Assembly (NCBI RefSeq): GCF_009711975.1
Contig: NZ_VIKW01000082.1
Span: 34,611 to 88,676 of the forward strand
Direction of reading: 5' to 3'
Length of the DNA stretch: 54,066 nucleotides
From: Anabaena sp. UHCC 0204
GTDB lineage: Bacteria > Cyanobacteriota > Cyanobacteriia > Cyanobacteriales > Nostocaceae
The stretch's first letter is position 1, and each line of letters begins with the position of its first letter. The notes below the pieces were generated by a model. It had not been told where the DNA came from. It worked only from the letters and a program-made list of their open reading frames with translations, and did not search any database. Made by a program: the position numbers and the translations under genes. Positions 9,158 through 18,532 of this stretch are shown in pieces.

Positions 9158-10657
9158 ATGAAATTTATATCAATTTTTTATGGGCTTTTTTTGCTGAGTG
9201 TCTTAATAATTTACTGGAATGTCTATTTAGTAAATCTAAGATTATGGATACTACTCATAGCCAGTCTTGTTTTTTACGCATCTTTGCACATTCAATATAT
9301 ACCATTACTGTTGACACTAACTTTTATAAATTTCCGTATAGGTTTAGAAATTGGCAATAATACTTCACCAGGAAAACATTCTCAAGACTGGCGTTTATCT
9401 AATGAAGAATGGCAATTTGCTCAAGCTGACTGGAATCAACGCCGACTTAAATTATTAGGGATTGGTGTCGGCTTTAATATTTTTATTCTCTTGGGTTTTA
9501 AATACCTCAATCCTCTCCTAAATTTAGTTTTTAATCTGCCTACAAACTCACCAGAATCAACAATTAAATTAGTTGCTCCCTTAGGAATTTCCTTTTTTAC
9601 CTTTGAATGTATTGCTTATTTAATAGATGTTTATCGTGGCGCTCCAGCTACATCTAAATTTATACAATTTGCCACTTATAAATTATTTTTTGCAAAACTT
9701 ATTTCTGGACCAATTACTCGCTATCATCATTTAGCCGGTCAATTCAATACACTACGATTTCCCAGCATTGATAGACTCGCAGAAGGATTATGGTTAATTG
9801 CTAGAGGTGCTGTTAAAAAAGGAATTCTCGCTGATAATTTGGGGATATTTGTGGATTTATGTTTCGGTAACTTACAACGAGCAGGTAGTACAGATTTATG
9901 GTTAGCTACCTTTGCTTATGGCTTGCAATTATATTTAGATTTCAATGGTTATGTAGATATTGCTCGTGGTAGTGCGTTACTTTTTGGTTTAGTTCTACCT
10001 GAAAATTTTGACTTTCCCTACTTTAGTACCAGCATTGGGGATTTTTGGCGACGCTGGCATATAACATTGGGTGATTGGTTGCGGAATTATCTCTACTTTC
10101 CTTTGGGTGGTTCTCGTCGTGGTTTAATACGTACCTGCGGAAACTTATTGATAGTAATGTTAGTAGCTGGTATTTGGCACGGTTCAGCTTGGGGTTTTAT
10201 AATCTGGGGATTATTGCATGGAATTGCATTAGGAGTTCATCGTCTCACAGATGTGATCAGCGATCGCTTTAAAATTCTCACCCTATTTTGGCAAAACCCT
10301 TTAGGAATAATATTTGCTTGGTTTTTAACACAAATCATGGTTTTCACATCTTGGATTTGGTTTCGTCTCCCCAACCTCCAAGACTCATCTTTAGTTATAC
10401 AAAACCTTTGGGGACATACTGCTGATCAACAATTTGCCGAAAAAGTTTATGTAGAAGCTCTCAATATCACTCAATATCAACTTTCCTATTTATTAGCAGG
10501 AATAGCTCTTTTGATGAGTGTCTCCTATTTCTTTAACCGAGGGATGAAATTAGAGTTTAGCTGGCCTATTAAAATTGTCTTCATACCTTTATGCTTTTAT
10601 GCAGTTTGGTTACTAGCTCCTGAAGGTAGCTTACCCTACATCTATTTTGATTTTTAA
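9158..10657 (+). CDS. MBOAT-family membrane O-acyltransferase (AlgI-like)
   Basis: A 499-residue polytopic membrane protein with about ten hydrophobic segments. The MBOAT core is clear: FWRRWHITLGDWLRNYLYFP followed by LGGSRRG and then GIWHGSAWGFIIWG, whose histidine (~His341) is the invariant catalytic candidate. AlgI-type members move an acyl group, usually acetyl, across the membrane onto exopolysaccharide or other envelope glycans. The SGNH/DUF1574 gene just upstream on the same strand fits a two-part acyl-transfer system in which the MBOAT passes the group and the SGNH domain places it. The polymer acylated is not known. Confidence 0.9.
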   Translation: MKFISIFYGLFLLSVLIIYWNVYLVNLRLWILLIASLVFYASLHIQYIPLLLTLTFINFRIGLEIGNNTSPGKHSQDWRLSNEEWQFAQADWNQRRLKLLGIGVGFNIFILLGFKYLNPLLNLVFNLPTNSPESTIKLVAPLGISFFTFECIAYLIDVYRGAPATSKFIQFATYKLFFAKLISGPITRYHHLAGQFNTLRFPSIDRLAEGLWLIARGAVKKGILADNLGIFVDLCFGNLQRAGSTDLWLATFAYGLQLYLDFNGYVDIARGSALLFGLVLPENFDFPYFSTSIGDFWRRWHITLGDWLRNYLYFPLGGSRRGLIRTCGNLLIVMLVAGIWHGSAWGFIIWGLLHGIALGVHRLTDVISDRFKILTLFWQNPLGIIFAWFLTQIMVFTSWIWFRLPNLQDSSLVIQNLWGHTADQQFAEKVYVEALNITQYQLSYLLAGIALLMSVSYFFNRGMKLEFSWPIKIVFIPLCFYAVWLLAPEGSLPYIYFDF

Positions 10658-10700
10658 CTAGAATATTTAGATCCCCGAAGGGACTAGCAACTTGGGTTAT

Positions 10701-12848
10701 TTATGATTTTTCCTCAATCTCAAGTTGGCCAGATTGTACAGTAGCATCCCATTTTGTAGAATCACCATCTTTCCAAAAATGTAAGTCAACCAAAGCTGTA
10801 CCCACTTCCAGACGACGCAACGTTAATTTTGATAGAGATGTTGGTAAATAGGGATTTATATAAAGCCGATGATTCGGTGCATCTGCTTCTAAACCAAGTG
10901 TAGCTTGTAAAAGTTGAAATACTGATGCTGCTGCCCATGCTTGGGGAACATTAGCCTCTAAATAGGGTATGGGAAAGTTGCCAACTTCTCGCTTGATACC
11001 TGCGTAAAGTTCTGGAAGACGATAATTGGCAAAACAGCTACCCGCATCAAAAATACCCTCTGCAACACGGGCTACTTCTTGAGCAAAACCGTAACGTTTT
11101 AATCCCATTGCAATAATACTATTATCATGAGGCCAAACCGAACCAAGATGATAAGAAAAAGGATTATAAGCTGGGTTTTGGGCAGATAAAGTTCTAATTC
11201 CCCAACCCGTCCACATATCTGGTTCAAACAAACGTTTAACTACTTTTTCTGCTCGTTCTGGACTAATAATACCACTCCAAAGACAATGACCAACATTGGA
11301 AGATACTGTTTTTACTGGCTGTTTATCAGCGTCAAGAGCAAAGGCATAAAAACCAATATCTTCACACCAAAAACGTTCTTCAAATAACTGACGAAGTTTT
11401 AAAGCTTTGCTGCGTAAATCAAGAGAAATATCATATTCTCCTAACACTGAAAATACTTCGGACATTCGCATCCAAGCATCATAAACATAACCTTGTAATT
11501 CACATAAAGCCTTGGGTGCTTTTACCTGACTTCCATCTGGGTAAACAATTGCATCACCAGAATCTTTCCAACCTTGATTTTCTATTCCATAAGGTGAAGA
11601 ACTGCGAATTTGGTACTCTTGAAAACCATCACTATCAAAGTCGCCATATTGATCAATCCATTCCAAACAACGCCAAGCTACATCTCGTTGTTCATGTAAT
11701 AAAGAAATATCTCCTAACCATTTCCAAGCTTCATTTAGTAATATCAAATATAAAGGTGTAGCATCCGCAGTACCATAATAAGGTTGATGGGGAATTTGAC
11801 CTAAATACGCTAATTCACCAGTCCGAATTTCATGTAAAATTTTACCCGGTTGAGCATCAACAAAGTCATCCAATTTATTAGCTTGTAATTGACCAAGTTT
11901 TTTGAGAGTACCAATTGCAAAACCTGCATGAGTAATCATATTTTGCAAGCTGACAATTGTACTATCTCGACCAAATAAAGTTACGAATTTAGGAACACCA
12001 GCCGCAGGTATCCATACTTCATCTGCTAAATCATAATTATACAGTCTTAACGCCCCAATATCTTCCACCGATTGACGATAGAGCAAGTTTAAATTCTCGT
12101 TATTACAAACAATTTCGGAGACATTATCAATCCATTGATAATGTAGATGGTCAATTCCTGTATTAATAACGTTTCTATCTACTGCTTGTCTATAAGATAA
12201 GTCTGGTGTAGAAAGCACACGATGATTATTAACTAAGATGTAATTACAATTAGCTTGCCAAGTTTCTTTAGATTTTAAAGTTACTTCAAAAATTAGACGA
12301 CCATTGGCGTAATGAGGTGTAGAGTTACTGTTACTAATTTGATAAATTAAGCAACGATGGAAATCACAATTATTATAGCTTGTACTTAATTCTGTCTTTC
12401 CTAAATCCCATATAGTTTCAATTTTGCCTCGCCGCACAAATTGCCGTGTTTCTACTTCAAAAATATCGGCAAAGTCTGAACGAAGTGCAATTTCTAAGTT
12501 AAAGCTGACTGGCTCAATACCATAATTAGTTAAATTAAGTTCTTCATGAATTCCTTTCTCAACAGTTCTACTAATAATTAAGGAAAGCGAACCTTCTTTA
12601 ACTTTACCATTTCTGCTAGTAAATTCTGGGTTAGTGAGATAAATTCTAGCAGCGTAATAAGTAGTTGTGGTGGAACTTAACCGTATCCATTCACAACCAT
12701 CAATATAACAGGCGTAATAACTTAAAAAGCGAGTATCATCAGCAAATATTCCTTGATGATCATTCCGAATCTGTCCATTTAAATCACTCACCATAAAGGT
12801 ACGATTATGGCTAATAGTCAGAATTGGTGAACCAACACTAATTCGCAT
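10701..12848 (-). CDS. Amylo-alpha-1,6-glucosidase / glycogen-debranching-type hydrolase
   Basis: A 715-residue protein with an N-terminal beta-rich domain (~1-230, GDE_N_bis type, starting near HNRTFMVSDLNG) and an (alpha/alpha)6-barrel glycoside-hydrolase domain (~270-640, with EVWIPAAGVPKFVTLFGRDS and YHLGSVWPHDNSIIAMGLKR). The family is annotated as debranching or related glucosidase activity; the true substrate is often untested. No signal peptide is seen, so it is probably cytoplasmic. It would act on glycogen or a related alpha-glucan. A GGAG ribosome-binding site precedes the ATG. It is convergent with the MBOAT gene, and the LLM oxidoreductase lies upstream on the same strand. Confidence 0.85.
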   Translation of the reverse strand: MRISVGSPILTISHNRTFMVSDLNGQIRNDHQGIFADDTRFLSYYACYIDGCEWIRLSSTTTTYYAARIYLTNPEFTSRNGKVKEGSLSLIISRTVEKGIHEELNLTNYGIEPVSFNLEIALRSDFADIFEVETRQFVRRGKIETIWDLGKTELSTSYNNCDFHRCLIYQISNSNSTPHYANGRLIFEVTLKSKETWQANCNYILVNNHRVLSTPDLSYRQAVDRNVINTGIDHLHYQWIDNVSEIVCNNENLNLLYRQSVEDIGALRLYNYDLADEVWIPAAGVPKFVTLFGRDSTIVSLQNMITHAGFAIGTLKKLGQLQANKLDDFVDAQPGKILHEIRTGELAYLGQIPHQPYYGTADATPLYLILLNEAWKWLGDISLLHEQRDVAWRCLEWIDQYGDFDSDGFQEYQIRSSSPYGIENQGWKDSGDAIVYPDGSQVKAPKALCELQGYVYDAWMRMSEVFSVLGEYDISLDLRSKALKLRQLFEERFWCEDIGFYAFALDADKQPVKTVSSNVGHCLWSGIISPERAEKVVKRLFEPDMWTGWGIRTLSAQNPAYNPFSYHLGSVWPHDNSIIAMGLKRYGFAQEVARVAEGIFDAGSCFANYRLPELYAGIKREVGNFPIPYLEANVPQAWAAASVFQLLQATLGLEADAPNHRLYINPYLPTSLSKLTLRRLEVGTALVDLHFWKDGDSTKWDATVQSGQLEIEEKS

Positions 12849-12886
12849 AGTTTATTCTCCAATAAGTAATAGTGAAAATAACTCCT

Positions 12887-13004
12887 GTAGGGGCGAAGCA
12901 TTCGGGCGATAAATTATCGGTTTTTTCCCAAGTTTATTTTCCGAATGCTGATGCTTCCAGTCCCGTTAGGGATACGCCCTTACACCAAATGCTTCGCCCC
13001 TGGT
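12887..13004. repeat. Dispersed palindromic element overlapping the LLM gene end
   Basis: The left arm GTAGGGGCGAAGCATTCGG (12887-12905) is matched by an inverted arm CCGAATGCT at 12941-12949, and again by CCAAATGCTTCGCCCCT at 12985-13001. This resembles palindromic repeats scattered through cyanobacterial genomes. The second right arm forms the last codons of the LLM oxidoreductase gene, so the element supplies that protein's C-terminus. Confidence 0.65.
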
Positions 13005-13948
13005 AAAACTTTTTCACCAAATACTGCAATAAAATTCTCTTGTTCGCGGTTGACATTATGCAGATAAATTTCACTAAATCCCAGTTCTATATATTTTTGC
13101 AACCATTTTATATGTTGTTCTATATCGGCAGAAATTCGCACGAACTGGTACATATCCTCTGGTTTGACAAATTCTGCGGCTGCGTCAAATTGATGAGGAT
13201 GACGTAAATCAGACAATACTGAACTTTTGAAAATATTTGTGCGCCATTGTTCGTAAGCTGTTTGTAAAGCTGTTGTTTCGTCTTTGGCGTAGGAAAGTTG
13301 TACTTTTAAGTACATGGGTTTGCCTTCACCACCACCACGCCGAAAGGCTTCTACTACTTCTTTGAGTTTTTCATCAGGGTGAGATATGGTAATTAATCCA
13401 TCCGCCCAACTACCTACCCATTCAGCGGTTTGAGGAGTAATTGCTGCACCAATAATTAAAGGCGGAATTTGAGGACGGGTATAAAGCTTTGCTTTTTCTA
13501 CAGTAATTAAACCGTAATGGGTGACAGTTTCTCCAGCCCATAATGCCCGTATTATATCAACACATTCTTTTAAGCGAATATTGCGATCGCATTTAGCTAA
13601 CCATCCTTCTCCGGTAATTTGCTCATTTATGGCTTGTCCACTGCCTAATGCTACCCAAAAACGTTGAGGAAACATCTCTGCCAGTGTAGCCGCAGCCTGG
13701 GCGATGATAGCAGGGTGGTAACGCTGTCCGGGGGCGCAAACAACACCAAAAGGTAAATTGGTGGCTTGCATGGCTGCACCTAGCCAAGACCAAGCATAAC
13801 CGCTTTCTCCCTGGCGATCGCTCCAAGGATGAAAATGATCTGAAGACAGTACAGCATTAAAACCAGCTTTTTCGGCTGTCTGCACATACTCTAGAAGCCG
13901 ACTAGGTTTAAATTGCTCGTGGGAAGCATGATAACCAAATTTCACCAT
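12980..13948 (-). CDS. LLM-class flavin-dependent oxidoreductase (TIGR03885-like)
   Basis: A 322-residue protein with the TIM-barrel fold of luciferase-like monooxygenases. The start MVKFGYHASHEQFKPSRLLE, the segment LSSDHFHPWSDRQGESGYAW and the FWVALGSGQAINE region match the subgroup described as a probable non-F420 flavin oxidoreductase. Substrate and physiological role are unknown. It precedes the debranching-type hydrolase on the same strand with a ~130 bp gap occupied by a palindromic repeat, so co-transcription is possible but not shown. The C-terminal residues GAKHLV are encoded by the repeat arm, suggesting the original end was altered by its insertion. Confidence 0.85.
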   Translation of the reverse strand: MVKFGYHASHEQFKPSRLLEYVQTAEKAGFNAVLSSDHFHPWSDRQGESGYAWSWLGAAMQATNLPFGVVCAPGQRYHPAIIAQAAATLAEMFPQRFWVALGSGQAINEQITGEGWLAKCDRNIRLKECVDIIRALWAGETVTHYGLITVEKAKLYTRPQIPPLIIGAAITPQTAEWVGSWADGLITISHPDEKLKEVVEAFRRGGGEGKPMYLKVQLSYAKDETTALQTAYEQWRTNIFKSSVLSDLRHPHQFDAAAEFVKPEDMYQFVRISADIEQHIKWLQKYIELGFSEIYLHNVNREQENFIAVFGEKVLPGAKHLV

Positions 13949-14368
13949 AAAAATTACTCTAATTTTTTCCCCATAATTAAACTAACAAAAGCTCGTAGTA
14001 AGGACTTTAGTCCTTAAAATTACCCACAAAAATCCATAACAACAATAGTTGAAAATAAAAAACTCAATTTGAATATACTTCCTTAAAAATATCTGATCCA
14101 GTTGGATAATACATCCATCTACAGTCATGCCATAATTATCAATGTTTTTACTAAATCTCATCCAAAAGACATATTTTTTGTATATAGCATTTCTTAGTCT
14201 AACGACGTACAAACTTATCTGTATCTGCGTTCATCTGCGTTTATCCTCTTCCATCTGCGGTTAATTCTTTCTTCTTATACCTCACTTAAATGGGAATTGC
14301 TATATTTACATTTAAACTCAATCAGCATAATTAATAATAATGCCTTTCATAGGGGAGATAAGACAGAC
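13949..14368. other. Intergenic region with a dispersed repeat
   Basis: About 420 bp without a supported gene. A 76-codon minus-strand frame here has no family features. Bases 14222-14264 carry ATCTGCGTT, ATCTGCGTTTATC and ATCTGCGGTTAA, a tandem-like motif common in cyanobacterial intergenic DNA. A related form is at 30388-30430. The ribosome-binding site of the downstream AI-2E gene (AGGGGAG) is at 14351-14357. Confidence 0.5.
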
Positions 14369-15397
14369 GTGAAATTCGATCAATTATTTGGCTTAATAAG
14401 CTTAATTGCTTCTTTATATATTCTTTGGCAAATTCGACGCTTGATGTTACTGTTTTTTACAGCAGTAGTCCTAGCTACAGCTTTAAATCAGTTGGTTTTA
14501 CAATTACAAAACTTGCAGATCAAGCGTTCTTGGTCAGTATTACTCAGTATTTTTGGATTGCTATTACTATTTATCGGCTTCTTCTTCTTGATTGTGCCTC
14601 CTTTTATTGCTCAGTTTCAAGAGCTTTTAAAACTTTTACCAGCAGGGATATCCAGAGTTCAAGATTAGCTCAACTATTTAGAAAATCGCTTTGGAGGAGA
14701 AACCGAATATTTACCTAATATCAATGACTTAATTCAAGAAATTCAACCTTTAGTTATGCAGGTGTTTGAGAGGTCAGTTACAATATTAAGGATCTCTATT
14801 AACGCTATTTTAGAATTTCTATTAGTTTTAGTTTTGACACTGATGTTATTGGCAGATCCTCAACCATATCGTCGAGCATTTATCCGATTATTTCCCTCAT
14901 TTTATCGCCAACGCGTTGATGACATTCTTTCCCGTTGTGCAACTGGGTTGGGAAATTGGACAATAGGTGCTTTAATTGAAATGTTATTTATTGGTGCTTT
15001 GAGTGGGATTAGTTTATTAATTTTGCAAGTTCCTCTAGTATTGGCTCATGCTGTTTTAGCCGGATTACTTAACTTTATTCCCAATATTGGACCAACTTTA
15101 AGTGTAGTATTTCCTATGGCGATCGCTCTTATAGATGCACCTTGGAAAGCTGTAGCAGTTTTAATTGTTTATGTTGTAATTCAGAATATTGAAAGTTATT
15201 GGTTAACTCCCACTGTTATGGCTCAACAGGTAGCTTTATTACCTGCTATTACTCTCACTTCTCAAATATTTTTCGCCACTTTTTTTGGAGCATTAGGATT
15301 AGTTATGGCAATACCATTAACTGTAATTACTAAAACTTGCTTAGAGGAAGTTTTATTTAAAGATATTTTAGATAAATGGGAGCATCCATATTTTTAA
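14369..15397 (+). pseudogene. AI-2E family transporter gene interrupted by one in-frame amber codon
   Basis: The gene encodes an AI-2E/PerM-type membrane protein of about 342 codons: a GTG start at 14369 behind AGGGGAG, multiple helices, and the family-typical C-terminal half (HAVLAGLLNFIPNIGPTLS, ESYWLTPTVM). It is cut by a single TAG at 14666-14668. Reading continues in the same frame after the stop as LNYLENRFGGETEYL, with no other defect to the natural stop at 15397. The context VQD*LNYLEN suggests a TGG (Trp) to TAG change. Members of this family export small molecules or peptides; the substrate here is unknown. It may be a recent pseudogene, a read-through gene or a sequencing error. 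Confidence 0.85.
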
Positions 15398-15484
15398 TCT
15401 TGGATTTTAATCTGTATGATCATAGCAGATCAAAATGCTGAATTACAATTTTCTCAGAAAGGTAATACTTAGGAGTAAAAAATT

Positions 15485-18211
15485 ATGACAGCATCATCTA
15501 CAAATCAATTAACAGAATATAAATGGCATAACTTACCTATACAGGAAGTCAGTCAATATTTAAACAGTAATATTGAAACAGGTTTAACTGCTGCTGAAGT
15601 AGCCAAACGCAAAGAAAGTTTTGGTGCTAATGAACTGAAAGCAAAACGCGGAAAAAGTGCTTTATTACGATTTTTGTTGCAATTTCATCAACCGCTACTT
15701 TATATTTTATTAATTGCTGGTGCGGTGAAAGCATTTTTGGGACAATGGGTAAATGCTGGAGTAATTTGGGGTGTAACTTTAATTAATGCTATCATTGGTT
15801 TTGTGCAAGAATCAAAAGCAGAAAGTGCGATCGCTGCTTTAGCCTCATCAGTTAAAACTAACACCACTATTATTCGTAACAGAAATAAACTCCAAGTTCC
15901 CTCTACTGAATTAATCCCCGGAGACATCGTATTATTAACATCAGGTGATAAAGTCCCAGCCGATTTACGACTTGTACAAATCCGCAATTTACAAATCAAC
16001 GAATCAGGATTAACAGGGGAATCTGTTGCTGTAGAAAAAAATACCCAACCAGTACAAGCAGATGCAGTTCTAGCAGAACGCACTAATATGGCTTATGCTG
16101 GTAGTTTTGTAACGTTTGGAACTGGTAAAGGCATAGTAGTTGCTATTGGTACAGCCACAGAAACTGGGCGAATTTCTCAATTAATGGAACAGGGAAATAT
16201 CCTCAAAACCCCCTTAACTCGGAAGTTTGACAAATTTAGTCGCACCCTACTTTATATTATTTTAGGAATTGCATCTTTAACATTTGCTGTCGGTTTAGGA
16301 TACGGTAACACCTGGGTAGAAATGTTTGAACCTGCGGTAGCTTTTGCTGTGAGTGCCATTCCTGAAGGATTACCTGCTGTAGTTACTGTCACTTTAGCCA
16401 TTGGTGTTTCCCGCATGGCCAGCCGTCACGCCATTGTTCGCAAGTTACCCGCAGTGGAAACTCTGGGAGGTGCTACAGTAATTTGTTCTGATAAAACTGG
16501 GACTTTGACTGAAAACCAGATGACAGTACAAGGTATCTATGCAGGTAATGAATATTATACAGTCACGGGTACAGGCTATGCACCAAGCGGAGAAATTTTG
16601 CTAGACGAAAATCCTGTAGATATTCATGATGTTCCTCCTCTAGCAGAGTGTTTACAAGCTGGTTTGTTGTGCAATGATTCCCATTTGGAAGATAAAGATG
16701 GACAATGGATAGTAGTTGGTGATCCTACCGAGGGCGCATTAATAACTGCTGCGAATAAAGTCGGGTTAACCCATAATAATTTACAAGCAACTATATCTAG
16801 GCTTGATGTCATCCCCTTTGAGTCAGAGTATCAGTACATGACAACTCTGCATGAAATTGAACAACAAGAACGAATTATTTACGTTAAAGGTTCAGTAGAG
16901 GCGATTCTCAAACGTTGTCAACAAATGTTAAATTCATCTGGGGAACTTTCTCCTGTGGATACAGAAACTGTAAATCAGCAAGTTGATACAATGGCGCATC
17001 AGGGTTTACGGGTGTTAGCTTTTGCGAAAAAACCAGTTTCTGAGAATCAAGATTCATTAGATCATGCAGATATCGAGAATGATTTGATTTTCTTAGGTTT
17101 ACAGGGGATGATAGATCCACCCCGTGCTGAGGCTATAAGGGCGGTGCAAGCCTGTCAACAAGCTGGTATTCAGGTGAAAATGATTACAGGTGATCATGCT
17201 GTCACGGCGGCTGCAATTGCATCTAGAATGGGTTTTAATCATCATCGGGAAGTGAGGGCTTTTACAGGTGCAGAACTGGCGAGAATGGAAAAACCAGAAT
17301 TGGCTACAGCTATAGAAGATGGGGTAGTATTTGCCCGTGTAGCACCAGAACAGAAATTGCGAATTGTGGAAGCACTGCAATCTAAAGGTGAAATAGTCGC
17401 CATGACAGGGGATGGTGTCAATGATGCACCAGCGTTGAAACAAGCGGATATTGGTATTGCTATGGGTGGGGCGGGTACGGAAGTTGCCAAAGAAGCCGCT
17501 GATATGATTTTGACAGATGATAACTTTGCATCTATAGAAGCTGCTGTTGAGGAAGGAAGAACAGTTTACCAAAATTTATTGAAAGCGATCGCTTTTATTC
17601 TTCCTGTGAATGGAGGTGAATCTATGACGATTTTAATTAGCGTTTTGTTAGCTAGAGATTTACCAATTCTCTCTTTGCAAGTTCTCTGGTTAAATATGGT
17701 GAATTCCATTGCTATGACAGTTCCTTTGGCTTTTGAACCCAAGTCTGATCGGGTAATGCAACAACCACCACGTAATCCCAATGAAAAATTACTTTCTCCT
17801 AATTTAGTTAAACGTATTGTCCTCATTTCTATCTTTAACTGGATTTTAATTTTCAGTGTCTTTGAATGGATGCGACAAACCACCGGGGGGGATCTTGCTG
17901 TTGCCCGCACAATGGCAATTCAATCTTTAGTAGTAGGCAGAATTTTTTACTTATTAAGTATTACTCAATTAGGCGTTGCTCTTGTTGGTAAGATTCAAGG
18001 AATTAGACGGGAAATAGGTGATCAAACTGCAATGTATATCGGCATTGCCAGCACTATTGTTTTACAGATCATCTTCAGCCAATGGAGTGTGATGAATAAA
18101 TTATTTTATACAGCCCCCTTGGACTGGAATCAATGGTTAATATGTTTACTTGTTGGATTGCCGATGATTGCAGTAGCAGCCTTTGCCAATCGTTTAGACT
18201 CTAATTTTTGA
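15485..18211 (+). CDS. P-type cation-transporting ATPase (PacL/SERCA-like, P2 type)
   Basis: A 908-residue P-type ATPase with about ten membrane segments. The actuator motif LTGESV, the phosphorylation site CSDKTGTLTEN (Asp336), the nucleotide-binding domain and the hinge MTGDGVNDAP are all intact. In the ion path, TM4 has PEGLPAVV as in SERCA and TM5 keeps an N-x-x-E pattern (VNGGES). TM6 reads NMVNSIAMT where SERCA has an Asp two residues after its Thr, so the second Ca2+ site is altered and ion specificity (Ca2+, Na+ or other) is open. AGGAG precedes the ATG. It follows the broken AI-2E gene on the same strand by 87 bp. Confidence 0.9.
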   Translation: MTASSTNQLTEYKWHNLPIQEVSQYLNSNIETGLTAAEVAKRKESFGANELKAKRGKSALLRFLLQFHQPLLYILLIAGAVKAFLGQWVNAGVIWGVTLINAIIGFVQESKAESAIAALASSVKTNTTIIRNRNKLQVPSTELIPGDIVLLTSGDKVPADLRLVQIRNLQINESGLTGESVAVEKNTQPVQADAVLAERTNMAYAGSFVTFGTGKGIVVAIGTATETGRISQLMEQGNILKTPLTRKFDKFSRTLLYIILGIASLTFAVGLGYGNTWVEMFEPAVAFAVSAIPEGLPAVVTVTLAIGVSRMASRHAIVRKLPAVETLGGATVICSDKTGTLTENQMTVQGIYAGNEYYTVTGTGYAPSGEILLDENPVDIHDVPPLAECLQAGLLCNDSHLEDKDGQWIVVGDPTEGALITAANKVGLTHNNLQATISRLDVIPFESEYQYMTTLHEIEQQERIIYVKGSVEAILKRCQQMLNSSGELSPVDTETVNQQVDTMAHQGLRVLAFAKKPVSENQDSLDHADIENDLIFLGLQGMIDPPRAEAIRAVQACQQAGIQVKMITGDHAVTAAAIASRMGFNHHREVRAFTGAELARMEKPELATAIEDGVVFARVAPEQKLRIVEALQSKGEIVAMTGDGVNDAPALKQADIGIAMGGAGTEVAKEAADMILTDDNFASIEAAVEEGRTVYQNLLKAIAFILPVNGGESMTILISVLLARDLPILSLQVLWLNMVNSIAMTVPLAFEPKSDRVMQQPPRNPNEKLLSPNLVKRIVLISIFNWILIFSVFEWMRQTTGGDLAVARTMAIQSLVVGRIFYLLSITQLGVALVGKIQGIRREIGDQTAMYIGIASTIVLQIIFSQWSVMNKLFYTAPLDWNQWLICLLVGLPMIAVAAFANRLDSNF

Positions 18212-18270
18212 TGTTGCTACTCTTTAGACATAAATAAGTGAAAATTAAATGTGCGTTTCTTAGAACCTTT

Positions 18271-18298
18271 GTAGAGACGTTCGATGGAACGTCTCTAC
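18271..18298. repeat. 28 bp palindromic repeat (copy 1)
   Basis: Perfect inverted arms GTAGAGACGTTC and GAACGTCTCTAC are separated by 4 bases, followed by TTTT. A near-identical copy lies at 23903-23930. It could fold as a terminator-like hairpin after the P-type ATPase gene. It is of a type dispersed in cyanobacterial genomes. Confidence 0.8.
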
Positions 18299-18482
18299 TT
18301 TTCTGGAGATGTCTTTTAGATAGCAAGCAGGGAGCAAGGAGGAAAATCTTCTCTTCTGCAACCTGACTCCTGACTTAAAATTCTGTAAACCTCAATACAT
18401 TAGCAAAACATATAACTGATATAACAAATACTAATTATAATTATCTTTACAAAACTCAACTTATATTTTAATGTTGAATACA

Positions 18483-18502
18483 GATAGGCAAAACAACCTA
18501 TC
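18483..18502 (+). promoter_or_regulatory. Stem-loop in the psbA 5' leader
   Basis: GATAGG and CCTATC form a 6 bp stem with the 8-base loop CAAAACAA, ending 30 bp before the psbA start codon. psbA leaders in cyanobacteria commonly influence mRNA stability and light response; that this stem does so is inference. Confidence 0.45.
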
Positions 18503-18532
18503 AACATCATACGAAAATAAAGCACTCATAAA

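Larger units (their letters stand above)
18212..18532. promoter_or_regulatory. psbA upstream region
   Basis: About 320 bp between the ATPase and psbA. It contains the palindromic repeat at 18271-18298, a GCAGGGAGCAAGGAGG-type repeat remnant (~18328-18350), then an AT-rich stretch that must hold the psbA promoter. TATAAT at 18436-18441 is a possible -10 element, but no good -35 sits 16-18 bp upstream. The 5' leader includes a stem-loop just before the gene. Promoter placement is tentative. Confidence 0.4.

Noticed and set aside
13982-14212. 76-codon minus-strand frame between the LLM and AI-2E genes
   Set aside because: Composition rich in Tyr/Phe/Cys and no recognisable domain; region is repeat-bearing intergenic DNA.
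17099-17572. Long minus-strand frame inside the P-type ATPase gene
   Set aside because: Antisense shadow of a highly conserved + strand gene; no ribosome-binding site or family match.
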